Positions 8,212 through 16,532 of a stretch of DNA of 64,000 nucleotides are shown in pieces; position 1 is the stretch's first letter; every line of letters begins with the position of its first letter. The notes below the pieces were generated by a model. That model had not been told where the DNA came from, searched no databases, and was given only the letters and a program-made list of their open reading frames with translations. This stretch comes from Rhodobacter sp. (GTDB lineage: Bacteria; Pseudomonadota; Alphaproteobacteria; Rhodobacterales; Rhodobacteraceae): NCBI GenBank assembly GCA_027490955.1, contig JAIXXB010000041.1:1-64000 (forward strand), written 5' to 3'. Position numbers and translations under genes: made by a program.

Positions 8212-10896
8212 ATGACCGTCACCGTTGGACATGACAGCAGCAAAACCCGCCAAACCCTGACTGCGGGCGGCAAAAGCGTGGCCTATTACTCGATCCCTGC
8301 CGCGCAGGCTGCGGGCCTTGGCGATTTTTCGCGCCTGCCTGCCGCGCTGAAGGTGGTGCTGGAAAACATGCTGCGCTTTGAAGACGGCAAAACTGTCACA
8401 GTGGAAGATATCCGCGCCTTTTCCGATTGGGGCAAAATGGCGGGCAAAAACCCGCGCGAGATTGCCTATCGCCCTGCCCGCGTTTTGATGCAAGATTTCA
8501 CGGGCGTGCCTGCGGTGGTGGATTTGGCCGCGATGCGCGACGGGATCAAGGGGCTTGGCGGCAATGCGCAGGCAATCAACCCGCTTGCGCCCGTCGATCT
8601 GGTCATCGACCATTCGGTGATGATCGACGAATTCGGCACACCGCGCGCCTTTCAGGCCAATGTTGACCGCGAGTATGAACGCAATATGGAACGTTACGTG
8701 TTCCTGAAATGGGGGCAAAACGCGTTCAACAATTTCCGCGTCGTGCCACCTGGCACGGGGATTTGCCACCAAGTCAACCTCGAATATTTGGCGCAAACTG
8801 TGTGGACGGACACAGATCAAAACGGCAGCGAAGTTGCCTATCCCGATACATTGGTCGGCACCGACAGCCACACGACCATGGTCAATGGCATGGCGGTTTT
8901 GGGCTGGGGCGTTGGCGGGATCGAGGCCGAGGCCGCGATGCTGGGCCAGCCTGTTTCCATGCTGATCCCCGAAGTGGTGGGGTTCAAACTGACGGGCCAA
9001 ATGATCGAGGGCACCACCGCCACCGATTTGGTGCTGAAAGTTGTGCAGATGCTGCGCAAACATGGCGTGGTGAACAAATTTGTCGAATTTTATGGCGAGG
9101 GCTTGGATCATCTGCCCCTTGCCGACCGCGCCACCATTGCCAATATGGCCCCCGAATATGGCGCAACCTGCGGTTTCTTTCCGATTGATGAGGAAACCAT
9201 CCGCTACTTGCACGGCACGGGCCGCGACGAGGCGCGCATCGCGCTGGTCGAAGCCTATGCAAAGGCAAACGGCATGTGGCGCGGGGCGGATTACAACCCG
9301 ATTTACACCAGCACTCTGCATCTGGACATGGGCACGATTGTGCCCGCCATTTCTGGCCCCAAACGCCCGCAAGATTACCTTCCCCTGACCGAGGCCAAGG
9401 CCAGTTTCGCGCGCGAAATGAATGACAGCTTTAAACGTGCCATGGGCGCGGAAGTGGCGGTCGAGGGGAAAGAGTATACCATGTCGTCAGGCAAGGTGGT
9501 GATTGCATCGATCACGTCTTGCACCAACACCTCGAACCCCTATGTGATGATTGGCGCAGGTTTGGTGGCGCGCAAGGCCCGCGCTTTGGGGTTGAAAGCA
9601 AAGCCTTGGGTGAAAACCTCATTGGCACCTGGGTCTCAGGTCGTGTCGGAATATCTGAACGCGGCCAATTTGCAGGATGATCTGGATGCCGTCGGCTTTA
9701 ACCTTGTGGGTTATGGCTGCACTACCTGTATCGGCAATTCAGGCCCGCTGGACCCAGCCATTTCGGCGGCGATTGCCTCGGGTGATTTGGTGGCAACCGC
9801 CGTATTGTCGGGCAACCGCAATTTTGAGGGGCGCATTTCGCCTGACGTGCGCGCGAATTATCTGGCCAGCCCGCCCTTGGTCGTGGCCTATGCGCTGGCA
9901 GGCGATATGAATATTGACCTGACAACCGAACCTTTGGGCATGGGCACGAATGGCCCTGTTTATTTGAAAGATATCTGGCCCACGAATAGGGAAATCGCAG
10001 ACCTTGTTCACGCCACTGTCACCCGCGCGGCGTTTATCAAAAAATATGCCGATGTGTTCAAAGGCGATGCGAAATGGCAGGCGGTGCAGGTGACCGATTC
10101 GGAAACCTATGATTGGCCGCCAGAATCCACCTACATTCAAAACCCGCCCTATTTCCAAGGCATGGCAAAAACCGCAGGCACGATCAAAAACATCAAGAAC
10201 GCCCGCGTTTTGGCAGTTTTGGGTGATATGATTACCACCGACCATATTTCACCTGCGGGCAGTTTCAAAATTGGCACGCCCGCGGGCAAGTTCCTGTCGC
10301 AGGCGGGTGTGCCCGTTTCGGAATTCAACAGCTATGGCGCGCGGCGCGGCAACCATCAGGTGATGATGCGCGGCACTTTTGCCAATATCCGCATCAAAAA
10401 CGAAATGCTCGATGGGGTTGAAGGAGGCTATACGCTGGGCCCAGATGGGGTTCAGACCAGCATTTATGATGCCTCGATGGCCTATCAGGCGGCGGGCACG
10501 CCTTTGGTGATTTTTGGCGGCATTGAATATGGCGCGGGATCCTCGCGCGATTGGGCGGCCAAAGGCACGGCGCTGCTGGGGGTCAAAGCGGTGATTGCCG
10601 AAAGTTTTGAGCGTATTCACCGCAGCAACTTGGTGGGTATGGGCGTGGTGCCGTTTGAATTTACAGGCGGCGACACGCGCAAAACCCTTGGCCTTACGGG
10701 GCATGAACAGGTCAGCATCGAAGGTCTGGAAGGCGATCTGAAACCGCTGTCCACCCTGCCCTGCCATATCACCTATAATGATGGCACCACCAAAACCATC
10801 CAGATCAAATGCCGAATCGATACCGAGATCGAGATTGAATATGTCGAACACGGCGGCGTGCTGCATTATGTGCTGCGCGATCTGGCCGCGCGCTAA
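8212..10896 (+). CDS. acnA: Aconitate hydratase A
   Basis: An 894-residue aconitase of the AcnA/IRP1 type. The iron-sulfur cysteines are in SCTNTSNP and GCTTCIGN. The swivel domain near the C-terminus has EYGAGSSRDWAAKG, carrying the active-site serine and arginine, and FERIHRSNL. The enzyme interconverts citrate and isocitrate in the TCA cycle in the cytoplasm. A purine-rich GGAGAAGAAA precedes the ATG. It stands alone, with a strong terminator after the stop and 190 bases upstream to the divergent DUF1223 gene. Length and motifs are complete. Confidence 0.97.
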   Translation: MTVTVGHDSSKTRQTLTAGGKSVAYYSIPAAQAAGLGDFSRLPAALKVVLENMLRFEDGKTVTVEDIRAFSDWGKMAGKNPREIAYRPARVLMQDFTGVPAVVDLAAMRDGIKGLGGNAQAINPLAPVDLVIDHSVMIDEFGTPRAFQANVDREYERNMERYVFLKWGQNAFNNFRVVPPGTGICHQVNLEYLAQTVWTDTDQNGSEVAYPDTLVGTDSHTTMVNGMAVLGWGVGGIEAEAAMLGQPVSMLIPEVVGFKLTGQMIEGTTATDLVLKVVQMLRKHGVVNKFVEFYGEGLDHLPLADRATIANMAPEYGATCGFFPIDEETIRYLHGTGRDEARIALVEAYAKANGMWRGADYNPIYTSTLHLDMGTIVPAISGPKRPQDYLPLTEAKASFAREMNDSFKRAMGAEVAVEGKEYTMSSGKVVIASITSCTNTSNPYVMIGAGLVARKARALGLKAKPWVKTSLAPGSQVVSEYLNAANLQDDLDAVGFNLVGYGCTTCIGNSGPLDPAISAAIASGDLVATAVLSGNRNFEGRISPDVRANYLASPPLVVAYALAGDMNIDLTTEPLGMGTNGPVYLKDIWPTNREIADLVHATVTRAAFIKKYADVFKGDAKWQAVQVTDSETYDWPPESTYIQNPPYFQGMAKTAGTIKNIKNARVLAVLGDMITTDHISPAGSFKIGTPAGKFLSQAGVPVSEFNSYGARRGNHQVMMRGTFANIRIKNEMLDGVEGGYTLGPDGVQTSIYDASMAYQAAGTPLVIFGGIEYGAGSSRDWAAKGTALLGVKAVIAESFERIHRSNLVGMGVVPFEFTGGDTRKTLGLTGHEQVSIEGLEGDLKPLSTLPCHITYNDGTTKTIQIKCRIDTEIEIEYVEHGGVLHYVLRDLAAR

Positions 10897-10913
10897 GGGC
10901 GGCGGCATCGCCT

Positions 10914-10943
10914 AAAAAAGCGGCCTTTCGGGGCCGCTTTTTC
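10914..10943 (+). terminator. Rho-independent terminator of acnA
   Basis: A stem AAGCGGCC/GGCCGCTT with a short TTTCG loop is flanked by A6 on the left and T5 on the right, 18 bases after the acnA stop. The A-tract on the left would also allow function on the minus strand. Confidence 0.9.
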
Positions 10944-11053
10944 TATTTTGCGCCCCGCTTGGCACAAAGCGCTTCGCAATTCACCAAAGATTAAAGTTAC
11001 TGCGCCAGAACACAGCCAAAGTCGAGTGATCCCGCATCTGACGAGGCTGTGTA

Positions 11054-12076
11054 ATGAGTGATGAGATTTCCCTTGCCAGTATTGGCGCACAAACCCGCGA
11101 TGCGGCGCAACTGACCAAATCTACGATCGAGAATATCACCCAGATCAACTGGCAGATGAATATGCTGGGCCTGAATGCGCGCATCGAGGCGGCGCGCGTT
11201 GGCCAACTGGGCGCGGGCTTTGCGCTGGTCGCCGATGAGGTGCGCAAAGTCTCGGGTGAGATTTCCGATATTGCCACGGGGCTGGGCAGCCAATTGACCC
11301 AGCGTTTGACCGAACTTGACAGTATGGTCACCGAATTGTCTGACAGCGCCGAAGGCACAAGGCTGGTCGATTTGGCCTTTACCGCGATTGATCTGATTGA
11401 CCGCAACCTTTACGAAAGATCATGCGATGTGCGCTGGTGGGCGACCGATGCCGATTTGGTGGCGGCCTGCGCGGGGGCAGATGCGGGGCAGATCGCGCGC
11501 GCAGCGCAGCGACTGGGCGTGATATTGGATGCCTATACAGTCTATTGCGATATTTGGCTGTGCGATTTGTCGGGCAAGATTTTGGCCAATGGCCGCCCAA
11601 AGCGCTTTGCCGTGGCGGGGCAAAGCTTGCCCAACCCTGCGCTGATCGCCCAACTGGCGGGCGAGGCAGGGCGCGAAGGCTTTGTTGCAGGCGATGTGCA
11701 GCCAAACGCATTAATGGACAATCGTCCTACAATGGCTTGGGCCGCCTATCTGCGCCAAGGTGGGCATGAACAGGGCGCGCCGATTGGCATTTTGGTCACG
11801 CAGTTTGATTGGCAACCACAGGCAGAGGCGGTGCTGGCCTCGTTACGCTTTGGCACGCAGGGGGTGGATTTGCGCGCCATGCTTTGCGACAACAAGGGCC
11901 AAATCTTGGCCCAAAGGGGCGCGCATATTGCGCAAAGCCCGCCTGACATCAGCCAGTTGCGCAACGCAGGATGGCATAAAACCCCTGATGGGATGATCGG
12001 CGCGCATCAGACCGAAGGGTTTGAAACATGGCGTGGCAAGGGCTGGTTCGGGGTGGTGCAACAACTGGCCAGTTAG
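11054..12076 (+). CDS. Soluble receptor-like protein: MCP signalling tip at N-terminus, sensor-like domain behind
   Basis: A 340-residue protein with no membrane segment. Residues about 25-75 match the chemoreceptor hairpin tip that contacts CheA/CheW (INWQMNMLGLNARIEAAR, then GFALVADEVRK), but only a short piece of the signalling coiled coil is present. Residues about 105-340 begin LIDRNLYERSCDVRWWATD, a stretch I associate with cytoplasmic PAS/Cache-like sensor regions of some chemotaxis proteins. The order is thus reversed compared with ordinary receptors. It could localise to receptor arrays or act as a cytoplasmic chemoreceptor; both are inference. The start at 11054 is the only ATG ahead of the tip. 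It overlaps the convergent gene at 12073 by 4 bases. Confidence 0.75.
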   Translation: MSDEISLASIGAQTRDAAQLTKSTIENITQINWQMNMLGLNARIEAARVGQLGAGFALVADEVRKVSGEISDIATGLGSQLTQRLTELDSMVTELSDSAEGTRLVDLAFTAIDLIDRNLYERSCDVRWWATDADLVAACAGADAGQIARAAQRLGVILDAYTVYCDIWLCDLSGKILANGRPKRFAVAGQSLPNPALIAQLAGEAGREGFVAGDVQPNALMDNRPTMAWAAYLRQGGHEQGAPIGILVTQFDWQPQAEAVLASLRFGTQGVDLRAMLCDNKGQILAQRGAHIAQSPPDISQLRNAGWHKTPDGMIGAHQTEGFETWRGKGWFGVVQQLAS

Positions 12077-12480
12077 CAGCGCAATTCCACCGATGACACG
12101 GGCCATAGGGTAAAGGCCGCACCCGCATCGCTGCGGCAGGTCAGAATCGGGCGGTTATAGCCGTTGTTGTGAAACAGACATTCCACCACATCGCCCGCCT
12201 GATCGCCTGTCATCAAATTGACCACTTCAAAGGCGGGGCCAAAGCCCATCACAACATCGGGCGCGCTGCAGGTTTTGATCACCACCTCGCGCCCCTGCGG
12301 CACAATCAGCGCAAGGCTGTTTTGCAAGGCAGGCGCGGCCCCCGCTGTGCGGCCCACAATCTGATAGCTGCCCGCAAAATAAATCGGCCCGGGCGTGCCC
12401 GTTTTGGCATTCACAAGGGCGGCACTTGCCGCAATCAAGGCGCAACCAAAGGCAAACTGCAGGGCGATGCGCGCGCTCAC
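12073..12480 (-). CDS. Small secreted protein of unknown function at the end of the ccm operon
   Basis: A 135-residue protein with a clear signal peptide (positively charged start, hydrophobic core FAFGCALIAASAALVNA). The mature part has three cysteines (KTCSAP, VECLF, ILTCRS) plus a C-terminal cysteine, and ends VSSVELRC. I recognise no family. Its ATG overlaps the stop of ccmG by 4 bases, so it is translationally coupled to a cytochrome c maturation gene. A periplasmic role near heme or thiol chemistry is possible but unproven. It converges on the receptor-like gene with a 4-base overlap. Confidence 0.75.
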   Translation of the reverse strand: MSARIALQFAFGCALIAASAALVNAKTGTPGPIYFAGSYQIVGRTAGAAPALQNSLALIVPQGREVVIKTCSAPDVVMGFGPAFEVVNLMTGDQAGDVVECLFHNNGYNRPILTCRSDAGAAFTLWPVSSVELRC

Positions 12481-13013
12481 GGCGCTTTGGCCTTTTCAAA
12501 CTCGGGCAGGAAACGCTGGGTGAAATCATCGCCCACCAAAGGGCCGATAAAGCGGTAGGCCACAGTGCCATCCCCGCGGATGATAAAGGTTTCTGGCGGG
12601 GCGGTCACCCCCCAGTCCAGCCGCATCGCGCCCTTTGGATCGGCAATCACCCCTGTAAACGGGTTGCCATCTTGGGCCAAAAAGGCCAGCGCATCGTCGT
12701 CCTTATCCATCATATTCACACCATACACCTTTACCCCGCTTTGCGACAATGCTTTCAGCGTGGGGTGTTCGGCGCGGCAAGGCGGGCACCAACTGGCCCA
12801 GAAATTCACAATCACCACCTCGCCCTGCGCCAAATCGGCGGCGGTAAAGGCGGGAATGCTGGGCAAAGTGCCCGTGCCCAAGGCAGGGGCAGGCCCGCCG
12901 ATAAAGGTGGACGGCAGATCATTGGGATTGTCGCGCTGCAAGCCCAAATACATCGTCGTGCCCAAGACCACGAAAATCAGCAGCGGCAGAACAATCAGCA
13001 AGCGATTCATCAT
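12477..13013 (-). CDS. ccmG: Cytochrome c biogenesis thiol:disulfide oxidoreductase CcmG/DsbE
   Basis: A 178-residue membrane-anchored thioredoxin. An N-terminal hydrophobic anchor (LLIVLPLLIFVVLGTT) is followed by a periplasmic thioredoxin domain with the active site WASWCPPC (about 91-98) and the cis-Pro region APPETFII. CcmG keeps apocytochrome or CcmH thiols reduced for heme ligation. The gene overlaps ccmD upstream and the unknown secreted gene downstream, each by an ATGA, so it sits within a tightly coupled operon. Confidence 0.93.
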   Translation of the reverse strand: MMNRLLIVLPLLIFVVLGTTMYLGLQRDNPNDLPSTFIGGPAPALGTGTLPSIPAFTAADLAQGEVVIVNFWASWCPPCRAEHPTLKALSQSGVKVYGVNMMDKDDDALAFLAQDGNPFTGVIADPKGAMRLDWGVTAPPETFIIRGDGTVAYRFIGPLVGDDFTQRFLPEFEKAKAP

Positions 13014-13168
13014 GGCGTTTTGCCCACCCGCGCCTCAACCTCGCGCAGCGCGCGTTTGACGCGCTTGCCCTGCCAAATCGACAATGCCACCAGCCCCGCA
13101 ATCAGCAGGGCCGAGCTGAGATAAGACCAAATCACCGCATCGGCGTATTTTCCCAAATCAGGCATCAT
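13010..13168 (-). CDS. ccmD: Heme exporter protein CcmD
   Basis: A 52-residue protein (starting MMPDLGKYA) with one membrane span (VIWSYLSSALLIAGLVALSIW) and a basic C-terminal tail (KRVKRALREVEARVGK), exactly the CcmD pattern. It stabilises the CcmC-heme-CcmE complex in the inner membrane. The ATG at 13166-13168 overlaps the ccmC stop as ATGA, which favours it over the adjacent ATG at 13163-13165. A longer frame reaching back over ccmC is a shadow. Confidence 0.9.
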   Translation of the reverse strand: MMPDLGKYADAVIWSYLSSALLIAGLVALSIWQGKRVKRALREVEARVGKTP

Positions 13169-13908
13169 GCCAAACGCTCCCCCCCTGATCTTTCGCGTGA
13201 CAACAGCGCAGCCATGCGGCGCGCGCGAATTTCGGTGCGGGTGCGCAGCAAGACCAGCGTGACAAACAGCAACACAAATCCCGCGATGCAGACCAGCAGC
13301 GGAAACCAATACACATCCGAGACGTTTTCCTGTTTGTCCAGCGACAGGCTGGCCCCCTGATGCAGCCCTTGGTTCCAAAACAGCACCGCATAGCGCGACA
13401 AAAACGCGAAAACACTGCCAACAATGCACAAAACCGAGGTCAAATCGGCCGCAGTGTCAGGGTCTTCGATCGCTTGCCACAGCGCGATATAGCCAAAATA
13501 AAACAGCGTCAAAATCAAAAACGATGTCAGGCGCGGATCCCATGCCCACCATGTGCCCCACATCGGCTGGCCCCAAATCGCCCCCGTGACAAGGCCAATC
13601 AGCGTAAAGGTCAGCCCGACGGGGGCCGCCGCCTTGGCCGCCAGCGCCGAGACATGGTGGCGGCGGATCAGCCAAATCAGGCTGGCCACCAGCATCATCA
13701 TCCATGCCGAAATCGACATCATCGCGGAGGGCACATGCAGATAGATGATCTTGACAGTCGATCCGAACTTGGCTGCATCAGGGGTCAGAAAATACCCCCA
13801 AAACAGCCCCGCCCCCAGCAAGGCCGCAGAGAGGCCCGTCAGCCAAGGCAAGGCCAAGGCCGAGGTTTCCATAAACTTTTTCGGGTTGGCATATTCCCAG
13901 ATCGACAT
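13165..13908 (-). CDS. ccmC: Heme-handling membrane protein CcmC
   Basis: A 247-residue, six-span membrane protein with the tryptophan-rich periplasmic motif WGTWWAWDPRL (about residues 118-128) that binds heme, flanked by conserved histidines (YLHVPSAMM and the later LHQGAS). CcmC loads heme onto CcmE. The start is MSIWEYANPKKF (ATG at 13906-13908); the same frame stays open over ccmB, but that part is antisense-like sequence without heme-protein character. It begins 8 bases after ccmB and overlaps ccmD. Confidence 0.95.
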   Translation of the reverse strand: MSIWEYANPKKFMETSALALPWLTGLSAALLGAGLFWGYFLTPDAAKFGSTVKIIYLHVPSAMMSISAWMMMLVASLIWLIRRHHVSALAAKAAAPVGLTFTLIGLVTGAIWGQPMWGTWWAWDPRLTSFLILTLFYFGYIALWQAIEDPDTAADLTSVLCIVGSVFAFLSRYAVLFWNQGLHQGASLSLDKQENVSDVYWFPLLVCIAGFVLLFVTLVLLRTRTEIRARRMAALLSRERSGGERLA

Positions 13909-13916
13909 TGTGTTCC

Positions 13917-14573
13917 CTATTTCAAATTGGCCCGAATGGCCATGCTTGCCGCCAGTGGCAGCCCCGCCCATGCCCCCGCCGTGATCGCCGCCAGCGCCGC
14001 CAGCGGCGTGCCAATTTCCGCCCCCATGGCCCCCGCCTTTACCACTTCGGCCCCGAAGATTAAGGTAGGGATGTAAAGCGGCAAAACAAGAAGTCCAAGC
14101 AAAAGCCCGCCGCGTTTCAGCCCCACAGTCAGACTTGCGCCAAAGGCCCCGATCATCGACAGCGCAGGCGTGCCAATGGCCAAACTGACCAAAAGCCAAA
14201 CATAGCCCTCGCGCGGCAGGTTCAACAGCAGGCCCAAAACAGGGCTGACCGCCACCAAAGGCAGACCCGTGGTCAGCCAATGGGCCAGCGCCTTTACCGC
14301 CACCACCCCGCCCATGGGCAAGGGCGATGTGGCCAGCAAATCCAGACTGCCATCTTCAAAATCCAGCGCAAACAAACGATCCAGCGACAAAAGCGCCGCC
14401 AAGAGCGCGCCCACCCAAAGCACCCCCGCCGCAATCAGCGCCAAAGTGGCCGGCGCAGGGCCGACGCCCAAGGGCACAATCACCGCCACCATCAAAAAGA
14501 AGGCCAGCGACAGGCCAAATCCCCCGCCCGCACGAAAGGCCAGTCGCAGATCGCGCAGCAAAAGCGCCCTCAT
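13917..14573 (-). CDS. ccmB: Heme exporter permease CcmB
   Basis: A 218-residue, six-span membrane protein with the CcmB landmarks LDRLFALDFEDGSLDLL (about 64-80) and LPLYIPTLIFGAEVV in the second half. It pairs with CcmA as the ABC module that releases holo-CcmE from CcmC. The start codon overlaps the ccmA stop by 4 bases. Length is normal for the family. Confidence 0.95.
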   Translation of the reverse strand: MRALLLRDLRLAFRAGGGFGLSLAFFLMVAVIVPLGVGPAPATLALIAAGVLWVGALLAALLSLDRLFALDFEDGSLDLLATSPLPMGGVVAVKALAHWLTTGLPLVAVSPVLGLLLNLPREGYVWLLVSLAIGTPALSMIGAFGASLTVGLKRGGLLLGLLVLPLYIPTLIFGAEVVKAGAMGAEIGTPLAALAAITAGAWAGLPLAASMAIRANLK

Positions 14574-15190
14574 AAAAACGCCTCATCAAATTGGCCCGAT
14601 AAAACGGGCACCTGCGGGCCTGCGCGATAGGCGGTGATGTCCAGCACATCGGCGGCAAAGCCCAAATCGATATGGGTGGCGATCAGCGCCGCGCCCCCTG
14701 CGGCCAAATGTGCCGCAACAGCGAGGCCAAACAGCGCCACCGACGCCGCATCCAGCGAGACTGTCGGCTCGTCCAGCACCCAAATGCTGCGCCCCGTCAC
14801 CAAAATCCGCGCCAGACCAAGGCGGCGCTTTTGCCCCGCCGAAAGCTGACCCGCGCGGCGCTGGGCCAGCGCCTCTAAGTGCAGAGATTCCATGGCAAAA
14901 CCCGCCAAATCCGTGCCATAGACCTGCGCCCAAAACTGCAGATTCTCGGCCACAGTCAGCGTTGGCTTTACCCCATCACTATGCGCGCCATAGGCGATGT
15001 CCTCCTCGCCCCCTGTCAGACTGCCGCCTGCGATGGGTTGCAAACGCGCCACCGCGCGCAGCAAGGTGGTCTTTCCCGCCCCATTGGGGCCGCGCAAAAT
15101 CAAGGCGCGCCCTGCAGGCAAGGTGAAAGACAGGCCCACCAGCACCATCACCCCCGCCCGCGCAATCGACAAATCCTGCGCGGTCAGCAT
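14570..15190 (-). CDS. ccmA: Heme exporter ATP-binding protein CcmA
   Basis: A 206-residue single ABC ATPase: Walker A GPNGAGKTTLL (about residues 33-43), signature LSAGQKRRLGLAR, Walker B IWVLDEPTVSLD, then the H-loop THIDLG. It powers CcmB in cytochrome c maturation. The LSAGQ form of the signature is usual for CcmA. The frame is open further upstream, but the ATG at 15188-15190 (MLTAQDLSI) starts at the normal family boundary, leaving only one base after the Mth938-like gene stop. Confidence 0.95.
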   Translation of the reverse strand: MLTAQDLSIARAGVMVLVGLSFTLPAGRALILRGPNGAGKTTLLRAVARLQPIAGGSLTGGEEDIAYGAHSDGVKPTLTVAENLQFWAQVYGTDLAGFAMESLHLEALAQRRAGQLSAGQKRRLGLARILVTGRSIWVLDEPTVSLDAASVALFGLAVAAHLAAGGAALIATHIDLGFAADVLDITAYRAGPQVPVLSGQFDEAFL

Positions 15191-15191
15191 G

Positions 15192-15548
15192 TCAGGACAC
15201 GGGCAAGAGGCAAGCGGCCACGTGCCGCCCTTCGCCCAGCAGCACATTATAGGTGCGCGCCGCGGCAGGGGTGTTCATCGGCTCTACCCCAATACCCGCC
15301 GCGTCCAGCGCTGCGACAAAGGCAGGCGGCACAGCGGCAATATCGCGCCCTAGCCCCAGCAGCAGCACATCAATTTTCCCCGCCAGCGACAAGGGCGCGG
15401 ATGTATCAGCCAGCCCCCCCCAAGCGCCCGCATCCCAAGGGGTGATCAGGCTTGCCCCGCGCAGCACATGCGGGCCCACCCGAAAAAACCCCGGCCCATA
15501 GCCTTCAATCGCCAGCGCCGCACCATAGCTGATTTCGGTCAGCCGCAT
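15192..15548 (-). CDS. Mth938-like domain protein (DUF498)
   Basis: A 118-residue protein opening MRLTEISYGAALAIEGYGPGFFRV, with DVLLLGLGRDIAAVP in the centre and NTPAAARTYNVLLGEGRHVA near the end; this is the Mth938/DUF498 pattern (similar to human NDUFAF3). The biochemical role is unknown. It lies between secF (3 bases) and ccmA (1 base), a placement I have seen repeatedly in alphaproteobacteria, so operon membership is conserved rather than accidental. Confidence 0.88.
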   Translation of the reverse strand: MRLTEISYGAALAIEGYGPGFFRVGPHVLRGASLITPWDAGAWGGLADTSAPLSLAGKIDVLLLGLGRDIAAVPPAFVAALDAAGIGVEPMNTPAAARTYNVLLGEGRHVAACLLPVS

Positions 15549-15551
15549 GCG

Positions 15552-16523
15552 TTACGCATCCACGTTGGAAAATTCGTGCGTGCCGCCCTTTTTGGGTTTG
15601 TCGCTGCGATCCAGCCCAATCATCAGCACGATGTTTTTGGCGACATAGAGCGTGGAATAGGTGCCCACAATCACCCCAAACAACATCGCAAACACAAAGC
15701 CACGGATCACATCGCCGCCAAAGATGAACAAAACGATCAAGGAAATCAGCGTGGTCGATGCCGTCATAATCGTACGCGAGAGGGTTTCATTGGCGGTCAG
15801 GTTCATCATCTCGCGCAGTGGCATGGTTTTGTATTTTGCCAAATTCTCGCGCAGTCGGTCAAAGATCACCACTGTATCGTTCACCGAATAGCCCAAAATC
15901 GTCAGCAAAGCTGCCACGATGGTCAGGTCAAACTTCAACCCCAGAACCGAGAAAATGCCCACAGTCACCACAACGTCATGGATCAGCGCCGCAACAGTGC
16001 CCACGGCAAATTGCCATTCAAAGCGTACCCAAACATAGATCAAAATCCCCAAAGACCCTGCCACAACGGCCAGCAGCGCAGACCAGATCAATTCGGACGA
16101 CACTTTAGGCCCAACCGATTCCACCGAAGGAAAGGTGATCGACGGATCAACCTGTTGCAGCGCAGCTTCCACTTTGGCGATCACTTCGGGGGTGACCACC
16201 TCGTCGCCCTCTTGCGCCTCGATTCGGATCATCGCCACGTGCTGATCGTCACGGAAAGAGGGATCGAACACCTCGGTGATGGTGATATCACCCAGACCCA
16301 GACCATCCATCGCCGCGCGATATTCGCCCACATCGACCACTTGGGTGCTTTCGGTGCGAATCGTCGTGCCGCCTTTGAAATCAACCCCAAAGTTCAGCCC
16401 AAAGACCACCAGCGAGACCGCTGTCAGCACCATGGCCAAAACCGATGCGCCAAAGGTCACATATTGGGCTTTGAAAAAGTCGATGTTGGTTTTTTCGGGA
16501 ACCAGCCGCAAACGCCAAGCCAT
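15552..16523 (-). CDS. secF: Protein translocase subunit SecF
   Basis: A 323-residue membrane protein with six spans. A first span lies around residues 25-45, then a periplasmic domain opening GVDFKGGTTIRTE, then five C-terminal spans containing GYSVNDTVVIFDRLREN, the SecF signature. With SecD it uses the proton gradient to complete protein export through SecYEG. It starts 9 bases after secD. The plus strand opposite carries a long open frame that is a shadow. Confidence 0.96.
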   Translation of the reverse strand: MAWRLRLVPEKTNIDFFKAQYVTFGASVLAMVLTAVSLVVFGLNFGVDFKGGTTIRTESTQVVDVGEYRAAMDGLGLGDITITEVFDPSFRDDQHVAMIRIEAQEGDEVVTPEVIAKVEAALQQVDPSITFPSVESVGPKVSSELIWSALLAVVAGSLGILIYVWVRFEWQFAVGTVAALIHDVVVTVGIFSVLGLKFDLTIVAALLTILGYSVNDTVVIFDRLRENLAKYKTMPLREMMNLTANETLSRTIMTASTTLISLIVLFIFGGDVIRGFVFAMLFGVIVGTYSTLYVAKNIVLMIGLDRSDKPKKGGTHEFSNVDA

Positions 16524-16532
16524 GACTGCCTC

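Noticed and set aside
8119-9372. A 417-codon minus-strand open frame
   Set aside because: Antisense to acnA, whose motifs are complete; the composition is that of a shadow.
13165-14280. A longer ccmC reading back over ccmB
   Set aside because: The extra N-terminus shows no membrane or heme-protein character, overlaps ccmB in another frame, and the internal ATG at 13906-13908 gives the exact family start.
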